Of a stretch of 64,000 nucleotides of DNA, positions 11,722 to 22,280 are shown one piece after another. Below the pieces are notes generated by a model. That model searched no databases, was not told the origin of the DNA, and was given only the letters and a program-made list of their open reading frames with translations. Origin of the DNA: Tolypocladium sp. Sup5 PDA-1. Taxonomy: Eukaryota; Ascomycota; Sordariomycetes; Hypocreales; Ophiocordycipitaceae. Positions within the stretch are counted from its first letter, which is position 1, and each line of letters starts with the position of its first letter. Where the stretch lies: assembly GCA_000750105.3 (NCBI GenBank), contig JPHH03000022.1:372001-436000 (forward strand). The letters are read 5' to 3'. A program made the position numbers and the translations under genes.

Positions 11722-13472
11722 TTACAACTTGCTCCTGATCTGCTTTACTTTGGCATCTCTCAGCTCACGGTCCACAGATTGTGCAGACAAGGACCCCTGT
11801 TCTAAAGCACCGTCGATAGCAGCTCGCCATCCATGGGCCCAATCAGCAGAGGCGAAAAAGATGTTGCCATCGCGGCTCTGAAGCTCGTCTTGGTACTTGG
11901 ACATGTAACCAGGCTGCCACCAAGCTGGGCCCCCTTGGGAGAAAGGATCCGAACTCCAGTTGTGGAAGATCTAGCTTGCAAGTCAGTCGTGTCCGGCAGA
12001 CAAGATGGCGGGGGACGATAGTTAAGCCTTACCAGCCTCTTAATGTCCATGGGATGAAGCTTCTGCAACGCCTCTACAGCCATTTCGGGGTTCTTTTCCG
12101 GAACAAACGTCTGGCGCTGGTCGGCACCAAACGCTACCAAGTGCACATTCCCATTGGGCATCAGGCCATCACCATACCCATACATCAGCTGCCCAGGGAA
12201 TCGCATGCCGTTCCATCGTTCGAGTTCGGGGTTGGATACGTCGGCGTGAATCTTTGTCATGTGGTTGACATGGCCGATGGAAATAGCTTCCTGACGCTTT
12301 TTGGACAGGGGTGGCGAGAACTGGATATCCTTGAGAACATTTAGGGGGATGGTGCTAACGACTTTTCGCGCCTTGAAGGTCTCGCCATTGGTTGTGCTAA
12401 TGGTGACTGGCGCACCTCCAGAGTTGCCCTGCACAATCGATTTGACTGGCGTTGAGAAGCTGTGCTCCATGCCGCGTTCCTTGGCCTCTTCAAGCATCCG
12501 CTTGACAAGGGCAGTCTGTCCGTCGCGGAGCTTATATCTTAGCCAGACATCAGAGAAGTTGTCTGAGCTATGCATCAAGAGGGCGTGTGACCGAATCATG
12601 TCCCAAAGACTCGAGTTCTGCATGTTTCCGCCAGATATGTGTAGGAGCAGGGACACCAAAAGGCCCTGCTCCTCACTCGTCAGTTTGTGCTTGATCTGCT
12701 CGAAACGGTCGTGACAGGATAGCAGATCCCACTTCTCGACGGTTTTCCGGTCGACGATGGCATTATCCAACTGAGCGTGAGGAAGAGGGCAAAGAGTACG
12801 GCCGTATTGGCCGTCGACATTGACGAACATGTCCCAGGCCTTGGCTTGCATGGCACCAGCTTCTTCGTGGCTGAGCTTACGAGGCTCCGCGCCTGCACAA
12901 ACGAAGAACTCGTTAGTCATGTGAAGAACCGGGAGTCCGTGATTATTCTTACCAGGGACATTCATGGTATAATAGCCCTTGTGCATGTCGGGGCTTCCCG
13001 TGGTGATGAGATCGCGATCCATACCGTATCTCACCATCTCCCGGTGGAGGTAGCCCATGTGGTGTGTGACCCATGTGCCTCCCATCTCGTAGAGGAACCC
13101 TGCAGTTCTAGTGAGAAACAACCTTACGACCTTGACATGACGTCGACTCACCATCCTTCTCGACAGTATACGTTCGACCTCCAATCCGGTCACGCGCTTC
13201 GAGGAGTAGAACACTACGATCTAGCGAGCAGCAAGCCGCGAATTAGCTGACAACCACCACCATCTGGAAGGGGGCATCTGGAGCGCACTGAGAAGACTGA
13301 GGTCGCGGGCAGCTGCAAGGCCTGCATAGCCGGCGCCAATCACTATGGCATCATACACCTTGTTCCCGCCACTGAGCGAACGCGCAGGCTTCACCACGGC
13401 ATCGCTCTCGAGACCTGCTCGGAGTCCCGTCGTTGGCTCCCAAACATATCCGTCGCTGGTCTTTGTGACCAT
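11722..13472 (-). CDS. Flavin monoamine oxidase (MAO-N-like) with peroxisomal SKL terminus
   Basis: Five exons (13472-13289, 13220-13152, 13099-12953, 12892-12033, 11970-11722) give 502 residues, close to Aspergillus MAO-N. The opening DGYVWEPTTGLRAG is followed by the FAD site GAGYAGLAAARDL and, after the first intron, VLLLEARDRIGGRTY. YEMGGTWV, SGGNMQNSS, VSTIPLNVL and the C-terminal ADWAHGWRAAIDGA complete the signature. The residue that carries covalent flavin in mammalian MAO is not a cysteine here, as in MAO-N, so FAD should be non-covalent. It oxidises primary amines to imines/aldehydes with release of H2O2. The last three residues are SKL, a canonical PTS1. The 60-nt intron 12952-12893 is in frame with a GACTAACGA branch site. 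Divergent from the SDR gene. Confidence 0.94.
12893..12952 (-). other. In-frame 60-nt intron of the monoamine oxidase gene
   Basis: The donor is GTAAGA, the branch site GACTAACGA and the acceptor GTGCAG. Removing it joins MNVPG to AEPRKL. The frame stays open through it, so an automatic caller may read it as 20 extra residues. Confidence 0.85.
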
Positions 13473-14042
13473 GGTGAGAGGGCAGTTAGCGGCTTCAACG
13501 TCGGGTCTGTGGATTGTGCCTTGCTGTTCGTTGATGGGGCCGAGAGACCGTCGTCTTGGAAAGTTCAATGATATGACCAGAAGGCTTGCTGGCTGCTTTG
13601 CTTCCAGTCACTTGCTCGAGTCTGGACCACGGCCGCCATGGTCCACTTTGGTGAAAGCGCCAGAGATAAAAGGCCGATGGAGCTTTGCCGAATGCAGTAT
13701 TCCCAGCGTTGCCGGCAAAATACTCATCCCATGGGTGGGGAAATCCCATTTTTGGAGACATGCTATGCGCCAGGTGACGACTTGATTATCTCCAAATTGG
13801 GCAAGTTTTCCAGCCGCATTGCTACTCCGCACGACTTGCACCCACTCGACACCACTGTGGAGCAATACTTGTTGACGGATGTCGGGAAGATATGATAAAA
13901 CGATGCAAAGAAGCTTTGCCAGCCATCGATACTTGATTCACCCTAGTCATCGTCATTCAGCATCATCGACGCCTCTTTCACGATTCGATAACCGTCGAAA
14001 CTCCACGACGATCACACAAGGTCACAAGAACTCATCATCAAT
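13473..14042. promoter_or_regulatory. Shared divergent promoter region (monoamine oxidase/SDR)
   Basis: These 570 bp lie between the start codons of the monoamine oxidase and SDR genes. Minus-strand frames that run upstream of the oxidase ATG are not supported by family homology. Co-regulation of the pair is inferred from geometry. Confidence 0.4.
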
Positions 14043-15040
14043 ATGCCTGACTTCAAAGGGCTCGACCTCTCTGGCAAGGTGGCGATTGTCACCGGCGCTT
14101 CACGGTGAGTATGGTCAATGTTGCTCAGGCACCATTGCACCTCTGGCTTGCTCTAGCAACTCATGTTGCTGACCAAAGAACAGAGGAATTGGCGCCGGAA
14201 TTGCCGTCCTGCTTGGGAAGCGCGGCGCCAACGTCGTCGTCAGCTACGTCTCGCCCGGCAGCAAGGAGCGGGCCGAGAAGGTCGCCAAGGAGATCGAGAC
14301 AAACGGCACAAAGGCCGTCGTCTGCCAGGCGGACGTCAGCAAGCTCGAGGAGATCCCCCGGATCGTCGACGCTGCCTTGAAGCTTAGCCAGACCGGCAAG
14401 ATTGAGATTCTCATTCACAAGTGCGTCAGCCTATACGTAGATGTCGACTGAAGGGTACAGTTGCTAACACGAGAGCCCGCGTCTCAGCGCCGCGCAAGGG
14501 AACGAGGCCAACCTGGTGGACACGACCGAGGAATTCTACACCCGTCACTTCGATGCCAATGTCAAGGGTCCCATCTTCCTGACCAAGGCCGTGGAGCCTC
14601 ACCTGCCCAAGGGCGGGCGGATCGTCTTCATCTCGTCGGCCGGCGCCCGACTTGGTGTCGCGGGCCAGACCGTGTATGCCGCGACAAAGGCCGCCAACGA
14701 GGCGCTTGTGCGCGTGTGGGCGAAGGAGCTCGGCCAGTCTCATGGCATCACCGTCAATTGCGTGAACCCGGGTCCTGTAGCAACTGGTACGTAAAAGCGA
14801 CGCATTCTCAGGGCGTGTATACTTGACCCCGTTTTAACTGACACCATCTCCACAGACCAATGGTTCCAGAGCGATGAGCAGTTCCTCAAGGACATGCAGC
14901 CTTTGATCGACTCGACGCCAGCAGCAGCACGAGTCGGCGAGGTCGATGATATTGCGCCTTTGGTTGCGTTTCTGTGCACGGAGGATGCCAAGTGGACGAC
15001 TGGGTCTGTTTTGTCCGCGAACGGAGGCCTGTACAACTAG
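14043..15040 (+). CDS. Short-chain dehydrogenase/reductase (classical SDR)
   Basis: Four exons (14043-14104, 14184-14420, 14488-14786, 14856-15040) give 260 residues, standard for a classical SDR. The NADP-binding motif TGASRGIG is rebuilt across the first intron. NAA follows beta-4, the catalytic serine lies in ISSAG, and the YxxxK pair is in YAATK. GVAGQTVYAATKAA and the NPGPVATD loop resemble 3-oxoacyl-ACP reductase and tetrahydroxynaphthalene-reductase-like fungal enzymes. Alternation of aldehyde/ketone with alcohol by NAD(P)H is expected. Beside an amine oxidase, its substrate may be the carbonyl produced by amine oxidation or transamination. There is no targeting signal; the protein ends GGLYN. 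Confidence 0.93.
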
Positions 15041-15472
15041 GATCCCGTACTATGTAGGGGTAGTAGTCGTAACGGCGTGCCACAAATCTCCGTCCACGCT
15101 CGCAATGCTTGTTGTGTCTTGTGTTGATGAGGAAGTGATGAGAAAGCGATGAGAAGTACGGACTAAGCAGGTGTAAATCGAAGCTCTGTGGGTGGACGCC
15201 CACATTATGCTTCTTGAGTCATGACAGGCTTCTGATGAACTAACTGCCCAGTAATTGGGGACGCCCAGAACTGGCCCGGCCGGCATCGAATCGGACCCCA
15301 AGTCAATCAATCAATCAGTGTTGCAAGGGTGGTGTGGGGAGCGCTGTCGGATGAACGCACTCAGTTCCGCCACGCCCCAGCTGGGTCCGTCCCTTGAACT
15401 ACAGCCCCAAGTTCCCCAACCCCAAGCACCCCGCGTGCTTCTTGATGCTGCACCGATGGCGGGAGTCGAAAA
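15041..15472. other. Intergenic: SDR 3' end and regulator leader, possible missing first exon
   Basis: A short TCAA repeat (about 15303-15318) lies in the right half. I searched all three plus-strand frames for a Zn2Cys6 cluster exon belonging to the downstream regulator. I found only isolated CxxC/CxxxC pairs that do not fit the C-x2-C-x6-C spacing. Confidence 0.4.
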
Positions 15473-17500
15473 ATGGGAAGCCCTCCGTTGCCGCCAATGT
15501 CTCAAGTAAAGCCGCCGCGCGAGTTCAAGTTTGTCGGGGGCTTCAGCCGGAAGCGCCGCCGCCGAACGGCCCCGGCACCGAAAGCAACGGCGAAGCCCGC
15601 CGCGACGGACGCCGAACTTGAAGCAACCAACGGCGACCAGACCGAAGGGAATCGCAATGCCCGGGGCCCCACGCCGTCTACGGCAACGCAACATGACGGG
15701 CGTCCTGAGCCGGTAGGAGGAGCAGCTTCCATTGGCGAGGATGTTGCAGAGGCGTCGGGCATCTTGTCGCCCCCGGCAGACGTTGCGCCGGGCAATCTGG
15801 GCGATGCTCCTGACTGGGCGTCATACGGCGGTGGCTTCATGAATCCCTTCTTCGACCCGGCCACGACCTGTGCCCTACCTTTCGACCAGCTCGGGCATAT
15901 TCCCTTTTACCTGGGACCCGATATCCCTATGATGCAGCTCGACGGATCCCCTTCGACCGAGGATACGTCGCAGAATATGCCCGCCAACGCACCTCAGCAG
16001 CAGGCAGACGGTGATGGTGTCGCCAAGGACCAGAACAACTACGCCAGTGCATCGGCACATCAGACGTTGAACGAGATAGTCTTGCCGTGGCTTGACTCGG
16101 GTCACGAGACCAACAACATCAGTCACACGATTACACAGCTATTAACCCGATGTGAGCAGCTCCGTCGACTCATCATATATGTCGGTATACCAGCTAACGT
16201 CGCTCGTGTCTCGACATAAAGACGACCAAGAGTTCTGCGTCATGCCGCTGACCCACGATTTCGAGGCAAACCCGTTTCGATTCGACGCCGAGACCTGGCG
16301 AGGGTCGCAGCTGCTCTGGCACTGCATCCTGGCTCTGTCCTACAAGCACCTCAACCGCGAGACCGGAGCACACTCGAGCGAGGCAAAGATGCACAAGACC
16401 AAGGCCCTCCAGATGCTGAGGGACATGGAGGGGGCCACGCAGGACACCGCCCTGGAAGCGACCTTTCTTGATGCGGTGCTGATCCTCATGACCCTGGACG
16501 TGAGTTCAAGGATACCATACATCAATCACAAGGACCAACCGTCTAATCATCTCTGCGCAGTGTGCGACCTCGGCTCACGGGCCCTGGGTCTGGTACCTGA
16601 AGCGTGCTCACAAGATGATACGCGCCTCAGAGGCACTTCACGTCCAGAAAACCCCACGGATGCAAGCGCGCATAGAGATGCTTGTCTGGTAAGCCGGACT
16701 GCCACCTCTGCCACGCTTGTGCTTGCTCCGACTAACACTGCCCTAGGTGGGACGTTACCCTGGCTCTTACAAGCCGGCAAGGCTGCGTTCTGTCCGAGTC
16801 AACTATAGTCAGCCTGTTCAATCCGGCTGGCACCACCAATCCAACATTCTACAGCGTCTCCGGATGTCCCGAGGCCCTGTTCCGGCACATGGTCCGCCTG
16901 GGCTCCTACGCAAGAGAGTACGAGCTCGCAGCCACCATGACGTGCGTCAAGTTCGACATGGCACCTGTCCTGGAGGAGGAGAAGGGCATCAGGGAATGGA
17001 CCGACCGACAGTACGACGATGTTTATGGCCAGCGCTCGTCTGGGCACTTGCCGGAGGGGTACAGCTTCGCAGACATGATGCACCACGAGGACCTCCACCA
17101 CTGTGCAGAGGCGTGGCGATATGCCCTGCTCCTCTACATTGAAAGAGTGTTCAAGTGGCAGAGGAACCAGCTCCCTTCGCCGATACTCAGCTTCCTCGCG
17201 CGCAGAACCCTCAACCACGTTTCGTCGTGCGGGCGGAACACCATGGTACAGAAACAGCTCCTGCTCCCAGTCTTCCTGGCCGGCTGCGAGACCACGGACG
17301 AGCATCTCAGGCAGGAGGCAAAGCTATACTGCAGCTGGTGGAGCGACAAGACCCGTTACGACATGTTTTCCACGTCCATCGGCCTGCTCGAGGAGGTCTG
17401 GGCTAGCGACAGGCCAAGCTCGTGGTGGGGGTCGATAATTGATCACAAGAGTCGTCTGAACACGAATCCATCGACTGCGCGGCAATATCTGTTTGGCTAA
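15473..17500 (+). CDS. Fungal_trans_2-type transcription factor-like protein, no Zn cluster seen
   Basis: Four exons (15473-16151, 16222-16499, 16561-16688, 16747-17500) give 612 residues from the first ATG in frame. The segment after the first intron, LLTRYDDQEFCVMPLTHDFEANPFRF, and the following helical part match the middle region of fungal regulators with the PF11951 domain, by resemblance. Near the N terminus is a basic stretch (residues 25-31, SRKRRRR) that could be a nuclear signal. The text around it looks like the segment usually found just after a Zn2Cys6 cluster, but no cysteine cluster precedes it. Either a short upstream exon is missed or the DNA-binding domain is lost. It is the only regulator in the block, so it is the natural candidate for its pathway-specific control. 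Confidence 0.8.
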
Positions 17501-19000
17501 CGTCAGAAGAGGTGGTGTTACATATGCCGGGATACGGCAGCGTGGCGACTTGCGTGTTCATCGCGCAAACAAACCGTTTCAGCAACCTCTTACCCTCCCT
17601 TGGCAGGCTCGACGAGGAGGATGTTGACTGCTCGAATTGATGACACAGCATATCAACGTTCCGTTATTCAGTATCAACACAACGGAGGGCACAACACGGT
17701 GCAGCATCCCGGACACCACATCCGGGTCGGGCTTCATGAAGTGAAAGGCATGACAAAGCTCACATGCGGCGCGATCTGGGCAACTCAAGTTGCCCTCGAG
17801 TTACATGTACGACATGTTGCAATGAAAAGAGCAAGGTTAGGGGTGGGGACATGCCACGAGCTCGTCCAGGCCTTCAGTCCTGGCTTGGACTGGTCAGTGG
17901 ACCAGGCCGAGACGTTCACGGGCCCGGCCCGGTGTCCATTGATGTTCTGAGAGGAGACGAACTCGTACGACACGGCAGGGATTGGATTCCTTCGATCTTA
18001 CCCCACGAAGACATGTTCAATTGTTTTTATAGCTCAAACTTGAGGTCCAGACCTACTGAAACACAATCCTCTTTGGGGTGACTTCGCATTGGGGCACACT
18101 TCGCTTTGGGGATATGTACCAGTGGTGACTTGAAGCTTGTACTAAATGGAAGGTGATGGGAAATCCTCACAAGCTTTTGCGATCGAGTGGGCATCTTGAT
18201 CGGTCACTAGGTAGCCTACAGTTGCGCAGCGTTTGGCGCCGTTCAACATACCATCAGCCACCGCTGATGCCAAACCAAGCAGCACCAATTGTTACTCACC
18301 CAAGCAAGTACAGCTCTCAGCTCTCAATGAGCCGAGCTGTCACTGTAACAGATGTACTGAAGATGGAGAATGTAACTACCTACCCAGTACAGGTACATGT
18401 GGGAGCAGACACTTGGGCAAATGGCATGAACCCATGCGTGGCCGTACCATTACGTACAATCACCCTTTTACTCACGAAAACCCCCCTCGTCTATAACATC
18501 AAATGACCCTTTGACATGTCTGGATCTAGTAGACCGGGTGTCATCCACGATAGAGCCCGGCAGTGTTCAAGATTCACCGCCAAAACCTCAATCGCTTCGC
18601 CTCCCTGAAGCTCGCTCAGCATTACGGACGTACTTCGTAGAACGAGAACCATTGACCCCGCCACGCCCTCTGATAACCCGAACCGGCTAGTGTGCAAGCA
18701 GCTTGCATTGTGCGCCAGATGCCCAGCCCATTGGTGACTCTCTGAATTTACCCGATTAGGCAATTCCCAGTGTCGGCCATCCTGCTGGGGCCGTCTTACA
18801 CGTCGTTGGCCACAGAGACGATGATTCTCACGATGGAAGGCAGCATTTACTTAAACAAAGACCCCGAATAACCACAGTCAAGCAATCAATCACAGCCACA
18901 ACCAAGCCGTCAAGCAATCAAGCAATCAAGCAATCAAACAATCAGCCACAACCACAACCGGAGTCCCGGCTCCCTACCACACGTCAACCAGCTTCGCAAC
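17501..19000. other. Intergenic 1.5 kb: regulator 3' end and aminotransferase promoter
   Basis: Frames here are short and lack domains. The right end, just before the aminotransferase ATG, is a CA-rich leader containing repeated CAATCAAG units. Confidence 0.45.
18877..18945. repeat. CAATCAAG-type short tandem repeat in 5' leader
   Basis: Units of AAGCAATC recur, at least four nearly perfect in 18910-18945 plus looser copies to the left. The repeat lies 56-124 nt upstream of the aminotransferase ATG, probably inside its untranslated leader. Confidence 0.8.
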
Positions 19001-19972
19001 ATGGCGTCCATGGACAAGGTCTTTGCGGCCTACGAGGCTCGCCAAGCGGTTCTCGAAAAGAGCAACAACCCTTTCGCCAAGGGCATCGCATGGGTGGAGG
19101 GAGAGTTTGTGCCACTACACAAGGCACGCATCCCCCTGATCGATCAGGGCTTCATGCACAGCGACCTCACCTACGATGTCCCGTCCGTCTGGGACGGTCG
19201 CTTCTTCCGACTCGATGACCACCTCGACCGGCTTATCGCTAGCTGTGGGAAGATGCGGCTTCGGCTGCCCCTCCCGCGAGACGAAGTCAAGAAGATCTTG
19301 GTGGACATGGTTGCGAAGAGTGGGATCCGAGATGCCTTTGTGGAGTTGATCGTTACCCGAGGCTTGACGGGCGTTCGCGGAGCCAGGCCCGAGGACCTTC
19401 TCAACAATAATCTCTACATGTTTGTCCAGCCCTACGTCTGGGTCATGGACCCCCCGATTCAACGAGCAGGCGGCGACGCCATCGTGGCGAGAACTGTGCG
19501 GCGCATCCCTCCCGGCTCTATCGATCCCACGATCAAGAACTTGATGTGGGGAGACTTGGTGCGCGGTCTCTTCGAGGCATCTGACCGCGGTGCCACTTAC
19601 CCATTCCTCACGGACGGCGATGCCAACCTTACCGAGGGGTCGGGCTTCAACGTTGTCCTCGTGAAGGACGGCGTGCTCTATACCCCCGAGCGCGGCGTCC
19701 TGCAGGGGATTACTCGCAAGAGCGTTATTGACGCGGCAAAGGCAAACGGCCTGGAGATTCGCGCCGAATTCGTGCCAGTGGAACTGGCCTACCGGTCTGA
19801 CGAGATTTTCATGTCCACCACAGCTGGTGGAATTATGCCCATAAGCACACTCGACGGTCAGCCCATCAGGGACGGCAAAGTTGGTCCCATCACGAAGTTG
19901 ATTTGGGATACGTACTGGTCGATGCACTATGATGACAAGTATAGCTTTGAGATCAACTACAATGGGGCTTGA
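19001..19972 (+). CDS. (R)-selective amine transaminase-like, PLP fold class IV
   Basis: This single-exon gene encodes 323 residues. The opening MASMDKVF and the blocks HSDLTYDV, VWDGRFFRLDDHL, FVELIVTRGLTGVRG, GATYPFLTDGD and TEGSGFN closely match fungal (R)-selective omega-transaminases such as the Aspergillus terreus enzyme (compared from memory). Lys179 in TIKNLMWGDL is the predicted PLP Schiff-base lysine. Family members move an amino group from an (R)-amine or D-amino acid to a keto acid. The physiological role of these enzymes is poorly known, so the gene context matters. Here it sits next to a D-amino-acid oxidase, a monoamine oxidase and a Rid protein. Branched-chain and D-amino-acid aminotransferases are the nearest alternatives, but the substrate-binding motif favours the amine type. 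Confidence 0.92.
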   Translation: MASMDKVFAAYEARQAVLEKSNNPFAKGIAWVEGEFVPLHKARIPLIDQGFMHSDLTYDVPSVWDGRFFRLDDHLDRLIASCGKMRLRLPLPRDEVKKILVDMVAKSGIRDAFVELIVTRGLTGVRGARPEDLLNNNLYMFVQPYVWVMDPPIQRAGGDAIVARTVRRIPPGSIDPTIKNLMWGDLVRGLFEASDRGATYPFLTDGDANLTEGSGFNVVLVKDGVLYTPERGVLQGITRKSVIDAAKANGLEIRAEFVPVELAYRSDEIFMSTTAGGIMPISTLDGQPIRDGKVGPITKLIWDTYWSMHYDDKYSFEINYNGA

Positions 19973-20763
19973 GAGAAGGAGAATTAATAAAAAGTCGGTG
20001 GATTGCCCAAATTTTCCACGACCTTGAGCAGAACCTCGTGCAGAGAATGGACTGGTGGCTACGTGATTCTGAATGCATCAAGCCATGGACCTATTATGGC
20101 CACACCACATGCGTCTTGGTTTGGACTGATACATGTAACAATGCGACTGGCTAGATAATGAGCCCAACATGTGACCACGTCTGGACTATGTGTCGGTAAA
20201 TTGCAAACAGTCCGGCGGCATCGCTCAAAACCAAGCTCTTTACATTGTGCTTTGCACCCTTTGCTTAATTAAGCGAAGAACGAGAGCTGTTCCAGTCTCT
20301 TGCAGGCAACTCGGCACCACAGTTCATCGTCGCTTCGCCTCAGGTCATGGATGACATGTCTGGGAAACCGTGGGTTGCGGCCAGTATCGGCAGCAACACG
20401 ATGGGCTGTTTTGCTGACAATATGCCTGATTGGGAATATCGCCCGTAGCTTAATCGGCCAGTGGCTTGGCTCATCAGGGTCCACGCAAGCCACCCACCAA
20501 ATTAAAGGCATGTCCATTTTGGGTAATATCCAAGCTTGCCACATTGAATGACTGGCGGGGCAGATGCGGCGGCTTGATACGGAGCTCCAACCGGCAGTAT
20601 GCTTCTGTAGACATTGATCGTGGCAATATGCTGTGTGGCTTTGAGACGACTACTTGAAGGACAACCAGCGGCTTCTTGGGCAAGTTTGGGTGCTATTGTC
20701 GATCATTCGGGTTAGCAATTGGGCTCGTAAAGTACAGTGCCGTCAACCAGAAACGCAATCCCC
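19973..20763. other. Intergenic: aminotransferase 3' end and D-amino-acid oxidase promoter
   Basis: No supportable gene is seen. Short frames on both strands lack motifs. The next gene starts in the same orientation, so this should include its promoter. Confidence 0.45.
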
Positions 20764-22055
20764 ATGACGTCGTCAACATCGAAAGACAAGATAGTAATTG
20801 TCGGGCAAGTCGTTTCTCCACCCGAATTGCTTCCTATCTAATGGTTTCACAGCGCGGGCATCGTTGGACTCGATGTCGCGCTTGTCCTCGCCGAGAGGGG
20901 CTATGGGCGCTTCACGACTGTCGTGGCTGAACACTTGCCTGGTGACACCTCGTTGACTTACACATCTCCATAGTGAGCATGCGCCTGACCGCAAGCACAT
21001 CACTGAGCACCGGGTGTGGTTTGCTAACGAGTCTCCCAGCGCCGGTTGCAATTTTTCAGCCATATCTGGATCTGATGCCAATGCTCTGAGATGGGACCGA
21101 CTTGGCTACTCCCACCTTTGTAAACTGGCTTCCCAAGATCCCGCGGAGACCTTTGTGCAGCGCACACCATCAACTGAGTTATGGGACGAAAATATCCCGC
21201 ATCACAAGATGCAAACAATGTCGGAGTATCTCGAAGACGTGAGTCCCTGCTCCCGAAATGGTAATCAGGCCGATCTGACGCGCCTCAGTTTAGGGTTCTT
21301 GCCGCGGATGAGCTACCAGAGGGTGTAGAGTTCGCCGTGTCGTTTACGACTCTGACTGTCAACGCGCCCAAACACATGGAGTATCTCTATCGACGGCTGA
21401 AGAATGAGTACGGCGTGCGATTCATCCGACAGGCACTCCCTAGCATTCAATCGGCCTTCTCAAACCCGGCCACAAGAGTGGTCTTCAACTGCACGGGCAA
21501 CGCAGCGAGGACGTTGCCTGGAGTTGAAGATCCAAAGTGCTATCCAACTAGGGGCCAGGTCTTGTTAATCAGAGCGCCTCAAGTCAAAACTAACATGATG
21601 AGGCACGGTCGAGATTACGAGACGTACGTCATTCCTCGGCCGCAGTCGAACGGTAATGTCATCCTCGGCGGCTACATGCAGCGTGGAAATGGGTAAGTCT
21701 ACCACTGCCTCACCTTGGCGACTTGCTTATCTCATTACGTACATGTAGAGATGGAGCTACTTATGGCTATGAGACTAAATCGATCTTGGATCGTACAAAG
21801 GCGCTGAGTCCGGAACTTCGTCAGGGAGACCAGGAGCTACTAGTCGTCTTGTCCGGCCTTCGACCATCTCGTGACGGCGGCGCTCGAGTCGAGCGGGACG
21901 AACTGGTGATTGCGGGGGAAAGGAGAGCGTTAGTCCATAACTATGGAGCGGGAGGGACGGGCTTTCAGGCTGGGTACGGCATGGCCATGGATGCTGTCAA
22001 GGCTGCTGAAGACATTTTGCGGGAAGTCAAAGCCGAGCTGCGTCCAAGGCTTTAA
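20764..22055 (+). CDS. D-amino-acid oxidase family FAD enzyme
   Basis: Five exons (20764-20804, 20853-20972, 21040-21238, 21289-21692, 21749-22055) give 356 residues, typical of DAAO. The FAD motif GAGIVGL is created by the first splice, which uses a GC donor (GG|GCAAGT). SPYAGCNFSA, DPKCYPTRGQV, VIPRPQSNGNVILGGY, GLRPSRDGGARVE (substrate arginine) and the terminal HNYGAGGTGFQAGYG are characteristic. It converts D-amino acids to 2-imino acids with H2O2. The imino acid is a known type of Rid substrate, and a Rid gene is in the same block. The C terminus is RPRL, not a standard PTS1, although fungal DAAOs are often peroxisomal. D-aspartate oxidase is an alternative specificity. Confidence 0.93.
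20805..20852 (+). other. GC-AG intron in the D-amino-acid oxidase gene
   Basis: The donor is GG|GCAAGT and the acceptor TTTCACAG, 48 nt in all. Splicing is required to make the dinucleotide-binding glycine motif, so the rare GC donor is well supported by the protein. Confidence 0.85.
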
Positions 22056-22280
22056 CGGGGGAAGCTGTTGTAGGATTGGCAGTAAGCACATGCAAACATT
22101 TTACACCACAAAACAGGACTTTGAGGCCTTTTGCCCAGTTCTCGAACCTTGCTGTTTGCAGCCCTAGGTGATGTATGCCATCGACGAGTCATCCAGTCGC
22201 TTAGGGGGCAGAGAATGATGAGTTGGAATGGCTTTTATGTACTGTTTATAGCCCTTATTACATACTACTTGACGGCGCCT

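Noticed and set aside
19115..19927. 270-codon frame antisense to the aminotransferase
   Set aside because: Shadow of a strongly biased coding region; no motif.
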